Shown here one piece after another: positions 1 to 7,251 of a DNA stretch of 64,000 bases. The DNA is from Halostella litorea (GTDB lineage Archaea > Halobacteriota > Halobacteria > Halobacteriales > Natronoarchaeaceae). The position numbers and the translations under genes were made by a program. A model generated the notes under the pieces. It saw nothing but the letters and a program-made list of their open reading frames with translations, was not told the origin of the DNA and did no database searches. Location of the stretch: positions 87,223 through 151,222 of the forward strand of contig NZ_ML214300.1 in the NCBI RefSeq assembly GCF_004785955.1, written 5' to 3'. Within the stretch, counting starts at the first letter, position 1; each line of letters starts with the position of its first letter.

Positions 1-1
1 G

Positions 2-787
2 ATCGCCTTCGACCGCCCCGAGGTCCGCAACGCCTTCCGCCCCGGCACCGTGGACGAACTGTACGACGCGCTTGACCACGCCCGCCGGCAGACCGACGTG
101 GGCTGTGTCCTGCTGACCGGCAACGGCCCGTCGCCGAAGGACGGCGGGTGGGCGTTCTGCTCCGGCGGCGACCAGACGATCCGCGGCGACGACGGCTACC
201 AGTACGACGGCGACGAGGAGCAGGCCTCGGACACCGGCCGCCTCCACATCCTCGAAGTCCAGCGGCTCATCCGGTTCATGCCCAAGCCCGTCGTCGCAGT
301 CGTGCCGGGGTGGGCGGTCGGGGGCGGCCACAGCCTCCACGTCATCTGCGACCTGACGCTGGCCAGCGCCGAGCACGCCACCTTCAAGCAGACCGACCCG
401 GACGTCGCGAGCTTCGACGCCGGCTTCGGCTCCGCGTACCTCGCGCGGCAGGTCGGCCAGAAGCGGGCCCGCGAGATATTCTTCCTCGGGAAGAACTACG
501 ACGCCGACGAGGCCGTCGAGATGGGGATGGCGAACGAGGCGGTCCCCCACGAGGACCTGGAGGACGTCGCGCTGGAGTGGGCCGACCGGATGGCCTCGAA
601 GAGCCCGACCGCCATGCGGATGCTGAAGTTCGGCTTCAACGCCGCCGACGACGGCATGGTGGGCCAGCAGGTGTTCGCCGGCGAGGCGACCCGGCTGGGC
701 TACATGACCGACGAGGCCAAGGAGGGCCGCGACGCGTTCGTCGAGGGCCGCGACCCCGACTTCGACGACTTCCCCTGGCACTACTAA
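2..787 (+). CDS. menB: 1,4-dihydroxy-2-naphthoyl-CoA synthase, 5' end missing
   Basis: Crotonase-family enzyme that closes the second ring of menaquinone by converting o-succinylbenzoyl-CoA to 1,4-dihydroxy-2-naphthoyl-CoA. The reading frame is open from base 2, so the N-terminus lies outside the window; the first visible residues IAFDRPEVRNAF are the usual start of the crotonase fold. The oxyanion-hole region reads VVPGWAVGGGHSLHVICDL, followed by QTDPDVASFDAGFGS, which is characteristic of MenB rather than a general enoyl-CoA hydratase. It is followed by menA, menC and menE on the same strand, separated from menA by a hairpin-rich spacer. The TAA stop is at 785-787. Confidence 0.93.
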   Translation: MAFDRPEVRNAFRPGTVDELYDALDHARRQTDVGCVLLTGNGPSPKDGGWAFCSGGDQTIRGDDGYQYDGDEEQASDTGRLHILEVQRLIRFMPKPVVAVVPGWAVGGGHSLHVICDLTLASAEHATFKQTDPDVASFDAGFGSAYLARQVGQKRAREIFFLGKNYDADEAVEMGMANEAVPHEDLEDVALEWADRMASKSPTAMRMLKFGFNAADDGMVGQQVFAGEATRLGYMTDEAKEGRDAFVEGRDPDFDDFPWHY

Positions 788-965
788 CGACCTTTTTCCC
801 GTTCGGGTTCGCTCGCGGAGCGAGCGAACCTCTCACGGCAAAAACGTCGATGAAAAAGGCCGCGAGCGCCGACGGCGCTCGCGGGGCCTTTGCGAACGAC
901 GTGGGCAAAGGCTCGTCAGAGCGAAGCTCTGACGGTGAAACGCCGCCGGAGGCGGCGTATGCTCG
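788..965. repeat. Hairpin-mosaic intergenic element, copy 1
   Basis: The menB-menA spacer is packed with perfect inverted repeats that have 3-nt loops. They are 806-830 (11-bp stem, loop gga), 860-884 (11-bp stem, loop gac, with a flanking AAAGGCC/GGCCTTT extension), 914-934 (9-bp stem, loop gaa) and 940-958 (8-bp stem, loop gga). Between them lie sequences shared with two other gene ends in the window: acgaccttttt, aaaacgtcgatgaaaaa, gaaacg and cgtatgct. No reading frame is supported here. Bases 966-1042 hold only the upstream region of menA. Confidence 0.8.
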
Positions 966-1042
966 TCGCGGCGGACAGCGATTAGCCACTCCACCGCCCC
1001 GCAACCACAGGGGATATGGCGCGGCCGGCCCTAGCGCCGCCA

Positions 1043-1987
1043 ATGACGGAAGTCGCCAACGCCGCGGACGTCTCGCGGACGCGGGCGTGGCTGATGGCCG
1101 CCCGGCCACAGACCCTCCCCGCGGCCGCCGCGCCGGTTATCGTCGGGACCGGACTCGCCGTCTGCGACGGCGTGTTCGCCCCGCTGCCGGCGCTGGTCGC
1201 GTTCGTCGGCGCGGCGCTGATTCAGGTCGGGACGAACTTCGCGAACGACTACTTCGACGCGGTGAAGGGCGCGGACACGGAGGACCGCGAGGGGTTCACC
1301 CGCGTCACGCAGTCGGGGCTCATCTCGCCGGCGGAGGTCAAGCGCGCGGCCGCCGTCACGTTCGGCCTCGCGGTGCTGTCCGGCACCTACCTCGTCTACG
1401 TCGGGGGCGTGCCGATCCTCGCCATCGGTCTGCTGTCGGTCGCCAGCGGCGTCGCCTACACCGGCGGGCCGTACCCGCTGGGCTACTACGGGCTGGGCGA
1501 CCTGTTCGTGTTCGTCTTCTTCGGCGTCGTCGCGGTGACGGGCACCTACTACGTGCAGGCCGCCGCGGTGCTCGCCGACCCGCTGGCCGTCGGCGTGCCC
1601 GAGGGGACGGTCACGGCGGCCGCGCTGCTGGCCAGCCTCCCCGTCGCGGCGATATCGACGGACATCCTCGTCGTGAACAACGTCCGGGACATGGAGACCG
1701 ACGCCGAGGCGGGCAAGACGACGCTCGCGGTCCTGCTGGGCTACCGCTGGAGCCGGGTCGAGTTCGTCGCCCTGCTGGCGCTGGCGTACGCGGTACCGGC
1801 GTACTTCTGGGCGACCGACTTCGGGCCGACGGTCCTGCTGCCGCTTTTGACGCTGCCGTACGCCGCCGCCGTCGCCCGGACCGTCTGCACGGAGCGGTCC
1901 GGCGAGGCGCTCAACCCGGCGCTGGAACGGACCGGCAAACTGCTCGCCGCGCACTCGGCGCTGTTCGCGCTGGGGCTGGTGGTCTGA
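1043..1987 (+). CDS. menA: 1,4-dihydroxy-2-naphthoate polyprenyltransferase
   Basis: UbiA-family integral membrane prenyltransferase that attaches the isoprenoid tail to 1,4-dihydroxy-2-naphthoate, giving demethylmenaquinone. The first Asp-rich motif is NDYFDAVKGADTEDR and the second is NNVRDMETDAEAGKTT, with hydrophobic helices between. ATG 1043 (MTEVANAADVSRTRAWLMAARPQ) is preferred over ATG 1016, because the nine extra residues (MARPALAPP) look non-coding and the family usually starts just before the RxWLxAARPQTLPA segment. The stop overlaps the menC start by one base, so the two are probably translationally coupled. Confidence 0.92.
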   Translation: MTEVANAADVSRTRAWLMAARPQTLPAAAAPVIVGTGLAVCDGVFAPLPALVAFVGAALIQVGTNFANDYFDAVKGADTEDREGFTRVTQSGLISPAEVKRAAAVTFGLAVLSGTYLVYVGGVPILAIGLLSVASGVAYTGGPYPLGYYGLGDLFVFVFFGVVAVTGTYYVQAAAVLADPLAVGVPEGTVTAAALLASLPVAAISTDILVVNNVRDMETDAEAGKTTLAVLLGYRWSRVEFVALLALAYAVPAYFWATDFGPTVLLPLLTLPYAAAVARTVCTERSGEALNPALERTGKLLAAHSALFALGLVV

Positions 1988-3018
1988 TGCGGCTGGACCG
2001 CCGCGACTTCGCGCTCCCGCTCTCCGATCCCCTGCGCACCGCCCGCGGGGAGATGGCGACGCGCACGGGCGTCCTCGTCCGGGTTGCGGACGACGGCAAC
2101 CGGGGGCTGGGCGAGGCGTCGCCGCTCCCGGGCTGGACTGAGCCGCTCTCGGACTGCCGGACGGCGCTTGCCCGCGCCGAGCGGGCGCTCCAGCGCGGCC
2201 CCGACGCCGCGCTCGCCGCCGTCGACGCGCCGGCCGCGCGCCACGGCCTCTCGCTGGCGCTCGCGGACCTGCGGGCCGCCGACGCCGGCGTGCCGCTGTA
2301 CCGCTACCTCGGCGACGACGCGGCCGTCACGGACGTGCCGGTCAACGCGACCGTCGGCGACGCGCCGCCCGAGGAGACGGCGGCGGAGGCGGCCGACGCG
2401 GTCGCCGACGGCGTCGACTGCGTGAAGGTGAAGGTCGGCGCCCGGGACGTCGACGAGGACGTCCGACGGCTCCGGGCGGTCCGGGACGCGGTCGGCCCCG
2501 GCGTGGAACTCCGGGCCGACGCGAACGGCGCGTGGGACCGGGCGGCGGCCGAGCGGGCGCTGGACGCGTTCGCGGACGTCGGCGTCGAGTTCGTCGAACA
2601 GCCGCTGCCCGCCGACGACCTGTCGGGGCTGGCGGCGCTCCGCGGCGGCCCGGTCGGCGTGGCGGCCGACGAGAGCCTCGCCGCGACCGGTGTCGACGCC
2701 GTCCTCGACGCCGGGGCGGCGGACGCGCTGATACTCAAGCCGATGGCGCTGGGCGGGGTCGACCGCGCCCGTGACGCCGCGCTCCGGGCGCGGGAGGCGG
2801 GGGTCACGCCGGTGGTCACGACGACCGTCGACGCCGTGGTCGCGCGGACCGCCGCGGTCCACCTCGCGGCGTCGCTCGCGCCCGTCCCGCCCTGCGGGCT
2901 GGCGACGGGCGGCCGGCTGGAACGGGACCTCACCGCTGACCCCGCGCCGGTTCGCGACGGGACGATACACGTGCCGCAACTGCCGGGGATCGGCACCACG
3001 GGGGCGTGGTCGTCGTGA
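1987..3018 (+). CDS. menC: o-Succinylbenzoate synthase
   Basis: Enolase-superfamily enzyme that dehydrates SHCHC to o-succinylbenzoate in menaquinone synthesis. The 343-aa product has the catalytic KxK pair in CVKVKVG, metal ligands in RADANGAW, EFVEQPL and AADES, and the second-side lysine in LILKPMALGG. The start ATG overlaps the menA stop (ctgATG), and the end overlaps menE. A muconate-cycloisomerase-like N-terminal domain covers about residues 1-110, followed by the TIM barrel. A dipeptide epimerase would have similar motifs, but the men operon context settles the role. Confidence 0.9.
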   Translation: MRLDRRDFALPLSDPLRTARGEMATRTGVLVRVADDGNRGLGEASPLPGWTEPLSDCRTALARAERALQRGPDAALAAVDAPAARHGLSLALADLRAADAGVPLYRYLGDDAAVTDVPVNATVGDAPPEETAAEAADAVADGVDCVKVKVGARDVDEDVRRLRAVRDAVGPGVELRADANGAWDRAAAERALDAFADVGVEFVEQPLPADDLSGLAALRGGPVGVAADESLAATGVDAVLDAGAADALILKPMALGGVDRARDAALRAREAGVTPVVTTTVDAVVARTAAVHLAASLAPVPPCGLATGGRLERDLTADPAPVRDGTIHVPQLPGIGTTGAWSS

Positions 3019-4523
3019 CCTGGCGGCTCCGCGACCCGGTGGCCCGGCAGGCCGAGAGCGCGCCGGACGCGACCGCCGTCGTCGTCCACGAGTCCGACGA
3101 GGCGCTGAGCTACGCCGAACTGGACCGCGCGGTCGGGGAGACGGCCGGCCGCATCGCCGCGCTGGGGGTCGGCGAGGGCGACCAGGTCGGCGTCCTCATG
3201 GACTCCCGGCTCGCGTTTGTCCGGCTAGTCCACGCGACGGCCCGCCTCGGCGCGACGCTGGTGCCGCTGAACGTCCGGCTGACGACCGCCGAACTCGAGG
3301 CGCAACTCGACCGGCTTGACGTCCGGCTGCTCGTCTGCGAGCGCGACACCGAGCGGACGGCGCTCGACATCGCCGGGGAGACGCCGGTCGCGTCCGTCGA
3401 CGCCTCGCCCGAGGCGGCCGCCGTGACCGACGAGCGCCTCGGCGCGCTGGGCGGGGTCGAACCCGACCCCGTCGACCCGGTCGCGCGGGGACTCGACGAC
3501 CCGGCCTGCATCCTCTCGACGTCCGGGACCGGCGGGCGGCCGAAGCCGGTCGTGCTCACCGTCGGCAACCTGCTCGCCAACGCCGCGGGGTCGGCGTTCC
3601 GCCTCGGCGTGCTGCCGGACGACCGCTGGTTCGACCCGCTCCCGATGTACCACATGGGCGGGCTCGCGCCGGTGGTCCGGTCGGCGACGTACGGGACGAC
3701 CGTCGTCGTGCAGCGCGAGTTCGAGGCGGGGGCGACGGCCGACGCGCTGGCCGAGCGCGACGCGACGGCCGTGTCGCTCGTCCCGACGATGCTCCGCCGG
3801 ATGCTCGACGAACGGGGCGATCTGACCGACACCCTGCGGTTCGTCCTGCTGGGCGGTGCGCCCGCCCCGGACGCGCTGGTCGAGCGCTGTGCCGATCTGG
3901 GCGTCCCGGTGTGTCCCACCTACGGGATGACCGAGGCGGCCTCACAGATCGCCACGGCGACGCCCGCGGAGGCCGCCGACCACGTCGGCACGGTCGGCCG
4001 CCCGCTCTCGGTGACCGACGTGACGGTCGTCGACGAGTCCGGGTCGCCGTGCCCGCCGGGCGAGGTCGGCGAACTCGTGGTCGACGGGCCGACTGTGACG
4101 CCGGGCTACTACGGCGACCCCGAGACCACCGCCGAGGCGTTCGGCGAGCACGGCCTCCGCACCGGCGACCTGGCGTACGTCGACGACGACGGCCGCCTCT
4201 GGGTGCTCAACCGCCGCGAGGACCGGATCGTCACCGGCGGCGAGAACGTCGACCCCGGCGAGGTCGCGACCGCGATCCGCGACCACCCGGCGGTCGAGGA
4301 CGTCGCCGTCGTCGGCCTCGACGACCCCGAGTGGGGCGAGCGCGTCGCCGCGCTCGTCGTCGCCGACTGCTCGGAGCGCTCGATCCGCGAGTTCTGCGCC
4401 GGGCGGCTCGCCGGCTTCAAACACCCGAAGACCGTCGGCTTCGCGGACGAGATACCGCGGACCGCCTCCGGCACCGTCGACCGCGACGCCGTCCGCGAGC
4501 GCCTGCGTTCGGCCGAGCGCTGA
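3015..4523 (+). CDS. menE: o-Succinylbenzoate-CoA ligase
   Basis: AMP-forming acyl-CoA synthetase that activates o-succinylbenzoate to its CoA ester, the substrate of MenB. The phosphate-binding motif reads STSGTGGRPKPV, the adenine motif YGMTEAASQ, and the hinge TGDLAYVDDDGRLWVLNRRED is followed by IVTGGENVDPGEV. GTG 3015 overlaps the menC TGA (GTGA) and is the likely coupled start; GTG 3006 in the same frame is possible and would add three residues. In the P-loop signature one Thr is replaced by Gly (SGTGG instead of SGTTG), a tolerated variation. It completes the visible men operon. Confidence 0.9.
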   Translation: MTWRLRDPVARQAESAPDATAVVVHESDEALSYAELDRAVGETAGRIAALGVGEGDQVGVLMDSRLAFVRLVHATARLGATLVPLNVRLTTAELEAQLDRLDVRLLVCERDTERTALDIAGETPVASVDASPEAAAVTDERLGALGGVEPDPVDPVARGLDDPACILSTSGTGGRPKPVVLTVGNLLANAAGSAFRLGVLPDDRWFDPLPMYHMGGLAPVVRSATYGTTVVVQREFEAGATADALAERDATAVSLVPTMLRRMLDERGDLTDTLRFVLLGGAPAPDALVERCADLGVPVCPTYGMTEAASQIATATPAEAADHVGTVGRPLSVTDVTVVDESGSPCPPGEVGELVVDGPTVTPGYYGDPETTAEAFGEHGLRTGDLAYVDDDGRLWVLNRREDRIVTGGENVDPGEVATAIRDHPAVEDVAVVGLDDPEWGERVAALVVADCSERSIREFCAGRLAGFKHPKTVGFADEIPRTASGTVDRDAVRERLRSAER

Positions 4524-4560
4524 CCGCTGCCGGCCGCGGCCGAACTGCCGGCGAACCACC

Positions 4561-4568
4561 TTTTAAAT
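4561..4568 (+). promoter_or_regulatory. TATA-like box of the NRDE gene
   Basis: The T/A-rich run TTTTAAAT lies about 27 bp before GTG 4592 in otherwise GC-rich DNA. That is the spacing expected for a leaderless haloarchaeal transcript. Confidence 0.6.
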
Positions 4569-4591
4569 CTCGGCCCGCCGTACCCGGCCAC

Positions 4592-5338
4592 GTGTGCACG
4601 CTCACCCTCGCGTGGCGGGTGTTCGAGGACGCCCCGGTCGTCGCGGCCGCGAACCGCGACGAACTGGTCGACCGGCCCTCGGAGCCGCCCGAAGTCGTCG
4701 AGGACGACCCCCGCGTCGTCGCCCCGCGCGACGCCGAAGCGGGCGGCACGTGGATCGGCTACAACGAGCACGGCCTGCTGGTCGCGGTGACGAACCGCTG
4801 GACTGACGCCGACCTCGCCGGCGACCGCTCGCGCGGCCTGCTCGTCCGCGACGCGCTCCGGCACGGCTCCGCGGAGTCGGCCGCCCGCTTCGTCGAGCGC
4901 GAGACCGACGCCCGCGAGTTCGACGGGTTCAACCTCGTGCTGGCCGACGCGGACGCCGCCCTGCTGTTCGAGTGGGACGGCACGCTTCGCTTCTCGCGGC
5001 TCGAACCGGGCGTCCACGTCGTCGTCAACGTCGGCGCGGACGGGCGCTTCGACGTGCCCGAGGCCCGCCCGGACGCGGGCCGCGACCAGGCCGACAACGC
5101 ACGCGGGGTCCGGACGGCGCTGACGCCGGAGCCGGGCGAGACGGCCGAGGGCTGGCTCGACCGCGCGGCCGACGTGCTCGGCGACCACGAGTACGGCGTC
5201 TGCGTCCACGGCGACGGCTTCGGCACCCGGTCGTCGTCGCTGATCCTGCTGGGCGAGGACGGCGCTCGCTACCGCTTCGCGGACGGGCCGCCCTGCGAGA
5301 CGGCGTTCCGCGAGGTCCGGCCCGAAGGGCAGATTTAA
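4592..5338 (+). CDS. NRDE (TANGO2) family protein
   Basis: Homologue of the NRDE/TANGO2 family, whose biochemical role is still debated (it has been linked to Golgi organisation and haem handling in eukaryotes). The diagnostic motif ANRDEL is near residue 22. The protein starts MCTLTLAW, so a cysteine follows the initiator, as is common in the family and reminiscent of Ntn hydrolases. WIGYNEHGLLVAVTNRW and FNLVLADAD are further conserved blocks. Length is 248 aa, close to the family norm. It starts at a GTG with a TATA-like box at leaderless distance and stands alone after the men operon. The family call is firm; the function is not known. Confidence 0.85.
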   Translation: MCTLTLAWRVFEDAPVVAAANRDELVDRPSEPPEVVEDDPRVVAPRDAEAGGTWIGYNEHGLLVAVTNRWTDADLAGDRSRGLLVRDALRHGSAESAARFVERETDAREFDGFNLVLADADAALLFEWDGTLRFSRLEPGVHVVVNVGADGRFDVPEARPDAGRDQADNARGVRTALTPEPGETAEGWLDRAADVLGDHEYGVCVHGDGFGTRSSSLILLGEDGARYRFADGPPCETAFREVRPEGQI

Positions 5339-5391
5339 ACGGAATGGAACCCGTTGTAACGGACACATGCTAGCCCCGAGCAGTCCCGTCC

Positions 5392-5398
5392 GGAGGTG
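5392..5398 (+). promoter_or_regulatory. Shine-Dalgarno site choosing the start of the HTH gene
   Basis: GGAGGTG ends 6 nt before GTG 5405. It contains the alternative GTG at 5396, so the downstream codon is the better start. Confidence 0.6.
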
Positions 5399-5404
5399 TC
5401 ACGC

Positions 5405-5755
5405 GTGAGCGCGTCCGCGACCGACGAGGAGCTCAGCGAGAAGGAGTGGGAGGCGCTGGAGCTGGTCCGCGAGACGGGCGGCATCCACCAGAGCGAGTTC
5501 TGGAAGGAACTGGACGTCAACTCCCGCAAGGGGAGCCGCATCGCCGAGTCGCTCGTCGAGAAGGGGCTGGTCCAGCGCGAGGAGACGGTGTACGACGGCC
5601 ACAACACCTACCTCATCTCGCCGACCGCCCGCGACCTGGACTTCTCGCTTCTGATGGCCGGGGACATGCTCTCGCCGTTCATCGGCGAGGAGGAGGTCAA
5701 CGCCAACAGCGACGCCTTCTCGCAGTGGATCATGAACCTGGCCTACGAGGAGTAA
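5405..5755 (+). CDS. Winged-helix DNA-binding protein
   Basis: Small regulator of 116 aa with an N-terminal MarR/Lrp-like winged helix: LSEKEWEALELVRETGGIHQSEFWKEL, then a recognition helix in NSRKGSRIAESLVEKGLV and a wing ending in TYLISPTARD. The C-terminal half (DFSLLMAGDMLSPFIGEEEVN...WIMNLAYEE) matches no domain I can name, although from memory this arrangement is widespread in haloarchaea. The start was chosen by the Shine-Dalgarno sequence. It lies between the NRDE gene and a hairpin-mosaic element. Targets cannot be inferred. Confidence 0.8.
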   Translation: MSASATDEELSEKEWEALELVRETGGIHQSEFWKELDVNSRKGSRIAESLVEKGLVQREETVYDGHNTYLISPTARDLDFSLLMAGDMLSPFIGEEEVNANSDAFSQWIMNLAYEE

Positions 5756-5756
5756 G

Positions 5757-5962
5757 ACGGCCGTTTTCCCGTCGTTCGAAAGAGCGCGGAGCGCTCTTTC
5801 GTGATGACGAAAGACGCCTTCGGCGTCTTTCGAACCACTCGGGTGTCCTCGCTCGCCTCCGGCGGGCTGCGGGCACTCTCGCGGCAAAAATGTCGATCAA
5901 AAACTCCGGACGCGGCCGCCGGCCGCGTCCGGCGAAACGGCGGCTCCGCCGCCGTATGCTGG
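5757..5962. repeat. Hairpin-mosaic intergenic element, copy 2
   Basis: The 321-bp gap between the HTH gene and the HMA-like gene contains no credible gene. It holds perfect hairpins with 3-nt loops: 5778-5800 (10 bp, loop gga), 5808-5832 (11 bp, loop ttc), 5906-5932 (12 bp, loop gcc) and 5937-5955 (8 bp, loop tcc). Between them are ggcaaaaatgtcgatcaaaaa, gcgaaacg and cgtatgctgg, which match copy 1 in order and spacing. Bases 5963-6076 show nothing recognisable. Confidence 0.8.
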
Positions 5963-6076
5963 ACCCCTTCGACTCCTCACTTCCGACGGCCTGCCCTCCC
6001 CCGGGTCGCGCGGGCGCTCACCCTCGTTCGCGCCACGCGTCCCCGGCCTGCCGTTCTTTGCGAGGTCGAACTCGGA

Positions 6077-6289
6077 TCACTCCACCTCGTAGCCTAGCTC
6101 CCGAACGGTGGCCCTGATCCGCTCCTCGGCGAGCAGGTCCACGTCGAAGTGCACCTCGGCCGCGCCGCCGTCCGGGTCGACGGTCGAACCCATCACTCCG
6201 TCTACCTCCGCCAGTTCCGCCTCGATGCGCGCCGCCTCGTCCGCGGACTCGACCCCCCGTACCGTGAACTCCGCGCTGGCTTCTGCCAT
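6077..6289 (-). CDS. HMA-like ferredoxin-fold small protein lacking the CxxC motif
   Basis: A 70-aa acidic protein with the beta-alpha-beta-beta-alpha-beta pattern of heavy-metal-associated domains: AEFTVRGVESADEAARIEAELAEVDGV, GSTVDPDGGAAEVHFDVDLLAEERIRATVRELGYEV. The metal-binding CxxC of copper chaperones is absent; the protein has no cysteine. It may therefore be a structural or regulatory relative rather than a metal carrier. It is transcribed towards the HTH gene and is flanked by the second hairpin element. Confidence 0.75.
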   Translation of the reverse strand: MAEASAEFTVRGVESADEAARIEAELAEVDGVMGSTVDPDGGAAEVHFDVDLLAEERIRATVRELGYEVE

Positions 6290-6348
6290 AGTGATCGATC
6301 GGATGTCCGTATCACGGCGCGGTTGATGACTCTACGGGGTGCCCGCGG

Positions 6349-7032
6349 TCAGTCGATCCCGGCCACGCAGTCCTCCAGTTCCTCCGTCGTCGTCCAGCGG
6401 TGGAGCCGGCCGGCGTCGTCGAGCAGGTCGAATATCGGCGTCTGCATCCCGCTGTACGGGTCGGCGGGGTCGGCGTCGGTGTCTATCTCGCCGGCGTCGA
6501 GGCCGTCGTACTCGCGCTTGCAGACGTGGGTCTTATCGAAGTACTCCTCGCTCCCGACGAACATGCCCTGTTCGACGAGGAAGCCGCCGCGGTCGTGCTC
6601 GGCGACGCCGACGATGGCGTCGGCGTAGTCCGCGAGGATCCGGAACTTCAGGTACGTGTTCGTCCACTCCCGGCGGACGTCGACCATCAGGAAGGCGTAG
6701 GCGTCCCGGCGGCGGTTGAGCCGGTCCTTGACGAGCTGGAGCCGGCGGATCTCCGGGTCGCCGTAGCTCCCGAGCACGAAGTACGAGCGCTCGTGGCGGA
6801 AGATGGGCGACAGCTCCGCCACCGAGTGTTTGAGCCGTTCGTACTCCTCGGGCGACAGCGAGCGGTCGTGGAGGTGGTCGGCGGCGCGGGCCGCGACCTC
6901 GTCGGGCGTCGGCGGCGCGCTGTCGGCGTCGTCACCGGCGTCGCTCCCCCCGGAGCCGTCGGCGTCCCGGTCGTCGTGGCCGGCGTGGGGCGGGGGGCCC
7001 TCGCCCCGGTCCGGCCGACGGTCGTCGCGCAT
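6349..7032 (-). CDS. Haloarchaeal protein of unknown function, possibly nucleoside deoxyribosyltransferase-like
   Basis: A 227-aa protein. Residues 1-60 are a low-complexity acidic tail (DGSGGSDAGDDADS), and from about 75 on it looks globular: SYFVLGSYGDPEIRRLQLVKDRL, AYAFLMVDVRREW, KFRILADYADAIVGVAEHDRGGFLVEQGMF. The strand GSY, the ADYADAIV strand and a GG-x-x-x-E segment resemble the Rossmann-like deoxyribosyltransferase/TIR fold, but this is inference by eye. The start is ATG 7032, 22 bp from a TATA-like box at 7054-7062. It diverges from a winged-helix gene across a palindrome-rich spacer. No function is assigned. Confidence 0.7.
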   Translation of the reverse strand: MRDDRRPDRGEGPPPHAGHDDRDADGSGGSDAGDDADSAPPTPDEVAARAADHLHDRSLSPEEYERLKHSVAELSPIFRHERSYFVLGSYGDPEIRRLQLVKDRLNRRRDAYAFLMVDVRREWTNTYLKFRILADYADAIVGVAEHDRGGFLVEQGMFVGSEEYFDKTHVCKREYDGLDAGEIDTDADPADPYSGMQTPIFDLLDDAGRLHRWTTTEELEDCVAGID

Positions 7033-7053
7033 AGTTCGCGTCTCGAACGGGCG

Positions 7054-7062
7054 GTAAATAAT
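7054..7062 (-). promoter_or_regulatory. TATA-like box for the leftward gene
   Basis: TAAATAATC read on the plus strand (TATTTA on the minus strand) lies 22 bp before the start at 7032, fitting a leaderless transcript. Confidence 0.5.
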
Positions 7063-7141
7063 CCCCTCGCACGCGGCGGAAGTAAAGCGGGGCGTCGCCC
7101 GTCCGTCGGTTCGGTGACCGGTGTGGTGGCCGAGTCGGTGA

Positions 7142-7172
7142 CTGTATCGGTAACCGAAACGGTTCGATACAG
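7142..7172. promoter_or_regulatory. Candidate operator palindrome in the divergent spacer
   Basis: A perfect 8-bp inverted repeat, CTGTATCG/CGATACAG, encloses a second perfect one, AACCG-aaa-CGGTT, with GT unpaired on one side. It lies between the two divergent starts and is a candidate binding site for the adjacent winged-helix protein. Binding is inference. Confidence 0.5.
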
Positions 7173-7175
7173 ACC

Positions 7176-7215
7176 GGTGTAGACTAATCCGCTTACAACC
7201 AGTTTGGTCTGCACC
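7176..7215. promoter_or_regulatory. Imperfect inverted repeat upstream of the winged-helix gene
   Basis: GGTGTAGAC (7176-7184) and GTCTGCACC (7207-7215) are inverted copies with one mismatch. They sit just before the T/A-rich GGTTAAAC that is likely the promoter of the gene at 7252. Confidence 0.4.
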
Positions 7216-7251
7216 ACAACGGTTAAACACGAGGCGGAACGATACGTAGGT

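Noticed and set aside
806..958. CRISPR array in the hairpin-rich spacer
   Set aside because: The repeated units are palindromes of different sequence rather than identical direct repeats with regular spacers.
148..1986. Long open frame running into menC from position 148
   Set aside because: It overlaps menB and menA in another frame, and its product is arginine-rich, low-complexity GC-skewed sequence. Only the part from ATG 1987 has MenC motifs.
5778..5832. Simple intrinsic terminator
   Set aside because: The hairpins are not followed by a T-run, several occur in a row, and the flanks are shared among three distant loci, so a plain terminator does not explain them.
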